Shown one piece after another: positions 22,154 through 22,429 of a DNA stretch of 22,429 bases; position 1 is the stretch's first letter; each line of letters starts with the position of its first letter. Location of the stretch: positions 1 through 22,429 of the forward strand of contig URNY01000025.1 of assembly GCA_900549375.1 (NCBI GenBank). Direction: 5' to 3'. The notes under the pieces were generated by a model. The model made no database searches. It was not told where the DNA came from and saw nothing but the letters and a program-made list of their open reading frames with translations. The translations under genes and the position numbers were made by a program. Source of the stretch: an uncultured Bacteroidales bacterium (lineage in GTDB: Bacteria > Bacteroidota > Bacteroidia > Bacteroidales > Muribaculaceae).

Positions 22154-22429
22154 TTACAGTAAAGTTATCCCCGTGTCGCAATAGGTGCCGATGTGCCGGG
22201 TTTTCTTTTCTTCGAATATATCGTCGATCTTGAAGAAGATGCCGCTCTCCTCCACGTCGCCGAACTCGCGGTTGATGGCCGTTTCGAACATGCGCATGGT
22301 CGGCGACAGGGCCATATAGGAGTTGACCAGAGGAGGAATCTTGCATCCGTGTTCGCGTATCTCATGGTTGAGGATGCTGAAATCCTCCTTGTAGTCGCCG
22401 CCGGTGAAGATGGCCTGCACTTCGGGAGA
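22154..22429 (-). CDS. C-terminal part of a probable GNAT/hemolysin-like acyltransferase (partial)
   Basis: The frame enters from the window edge and ends at the stop at 22154, giving 91 residues. The segment 'PPLVNSYMALSPTMRMFETAINREFGDVEESGIFF' resembles the C-terminus of the OlsB-like N-acyltransferases (ornithine/glycine lipid first step), where a 'PPL-K-YL-LG' element precedes a conserved Asp/Phe stretch. In Bacteroides a related enzyme makes glycine lipids. The N-terminal acyl-carrier-binding part is outside the window, so the assignment is tentative. It is followed after 13 bp by the ATP-grasp gene. Confidence 0.55.
   Translation of the reverse strand, partial: SPEVQAIFTGGDYKEDFSILNHEIREHGCKIPPLVNSYMALSPTMRMFETAINREFGDVEESGIFFKIDDIFEEKKTRHIGTYCDTGITLL

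Overview
The window looks like a chromosomal segment of a gut-type Bacteroidales bacterium, possibly Muribaculaceae-like. Evidence: several spacers carry the Bacteroidota promoter pattern TTTG-N19-22-TAnnTTTG, starts lack Shine-Dalgarno sequences, two large secreted proteins end in type IX secretion (T9SS)-like C-terminal domains, and the housekeeping order tRNA-Arg / DUF177 / rpmF / fabH / era / der is typical of the order. The family assignment is inference.

Layout. (1) 1-8416, minus strand: three consecutive genes with signal peptides. Two encode very large multidomain surface proteins (1587 and 1122 aa) made of repeated choice-of-anchor-J-like beta-sandwiches, ASH-like modules and a CTD. 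The third is only a 19-codon start. (2) 8417-9545: a LexA/CI-like self-cleaving repressor (HTH plus peptidase S24) flanked by two regulatory spacers. Its own promoter lies inside a perfect 18-bp inverted repeat. The same half-site, TTGCAT/ATGCAA, recurs in the spacer in front of the 1587-aa gene. (3) 9546-11608, minus: a secreted C1-family cysteine peptidase followed by ksgA, joined by a 17-bp tandem duplication and read from a clear promoter at 11756-11787. (4) 12026-13347, plus: two tandem FKBP prolyl isomerases (one cytoplasmic, one lipoprotein) and a tiny lipoprotein. (5) 13331-17835, minus: der, era, fabH, rpmF, DUF177 and tRNA-Arg(CCT), probably read from the promoter at 17911-17941. (6) 17948-19440: a divergent pair, a LysM glucosaminidase (minus) and cytidine deaminase (plus). 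(7) 19479-22429, minus: ychF, an unknown lipoprotein, an ATP-grasp ligase and the C-terminus of a probable GNAT-type acyltransferase.

How the genes work together: block 5 couples ribosome assembly GTPases, ribosomal protein L32 and the first step of fatty acid elongation. Block 4 is a folding module. The most interesting part is block 1 plus 2: a stand-alone S24 repressor beside giant surface proteins, with shared putative operator half-sites. This suggests damage-responsive or otherwise switchable surface display. That link is a hypothesis from sequence pattern only.

No rRNA gene, CRISPR array, transposase or integrase was seen.
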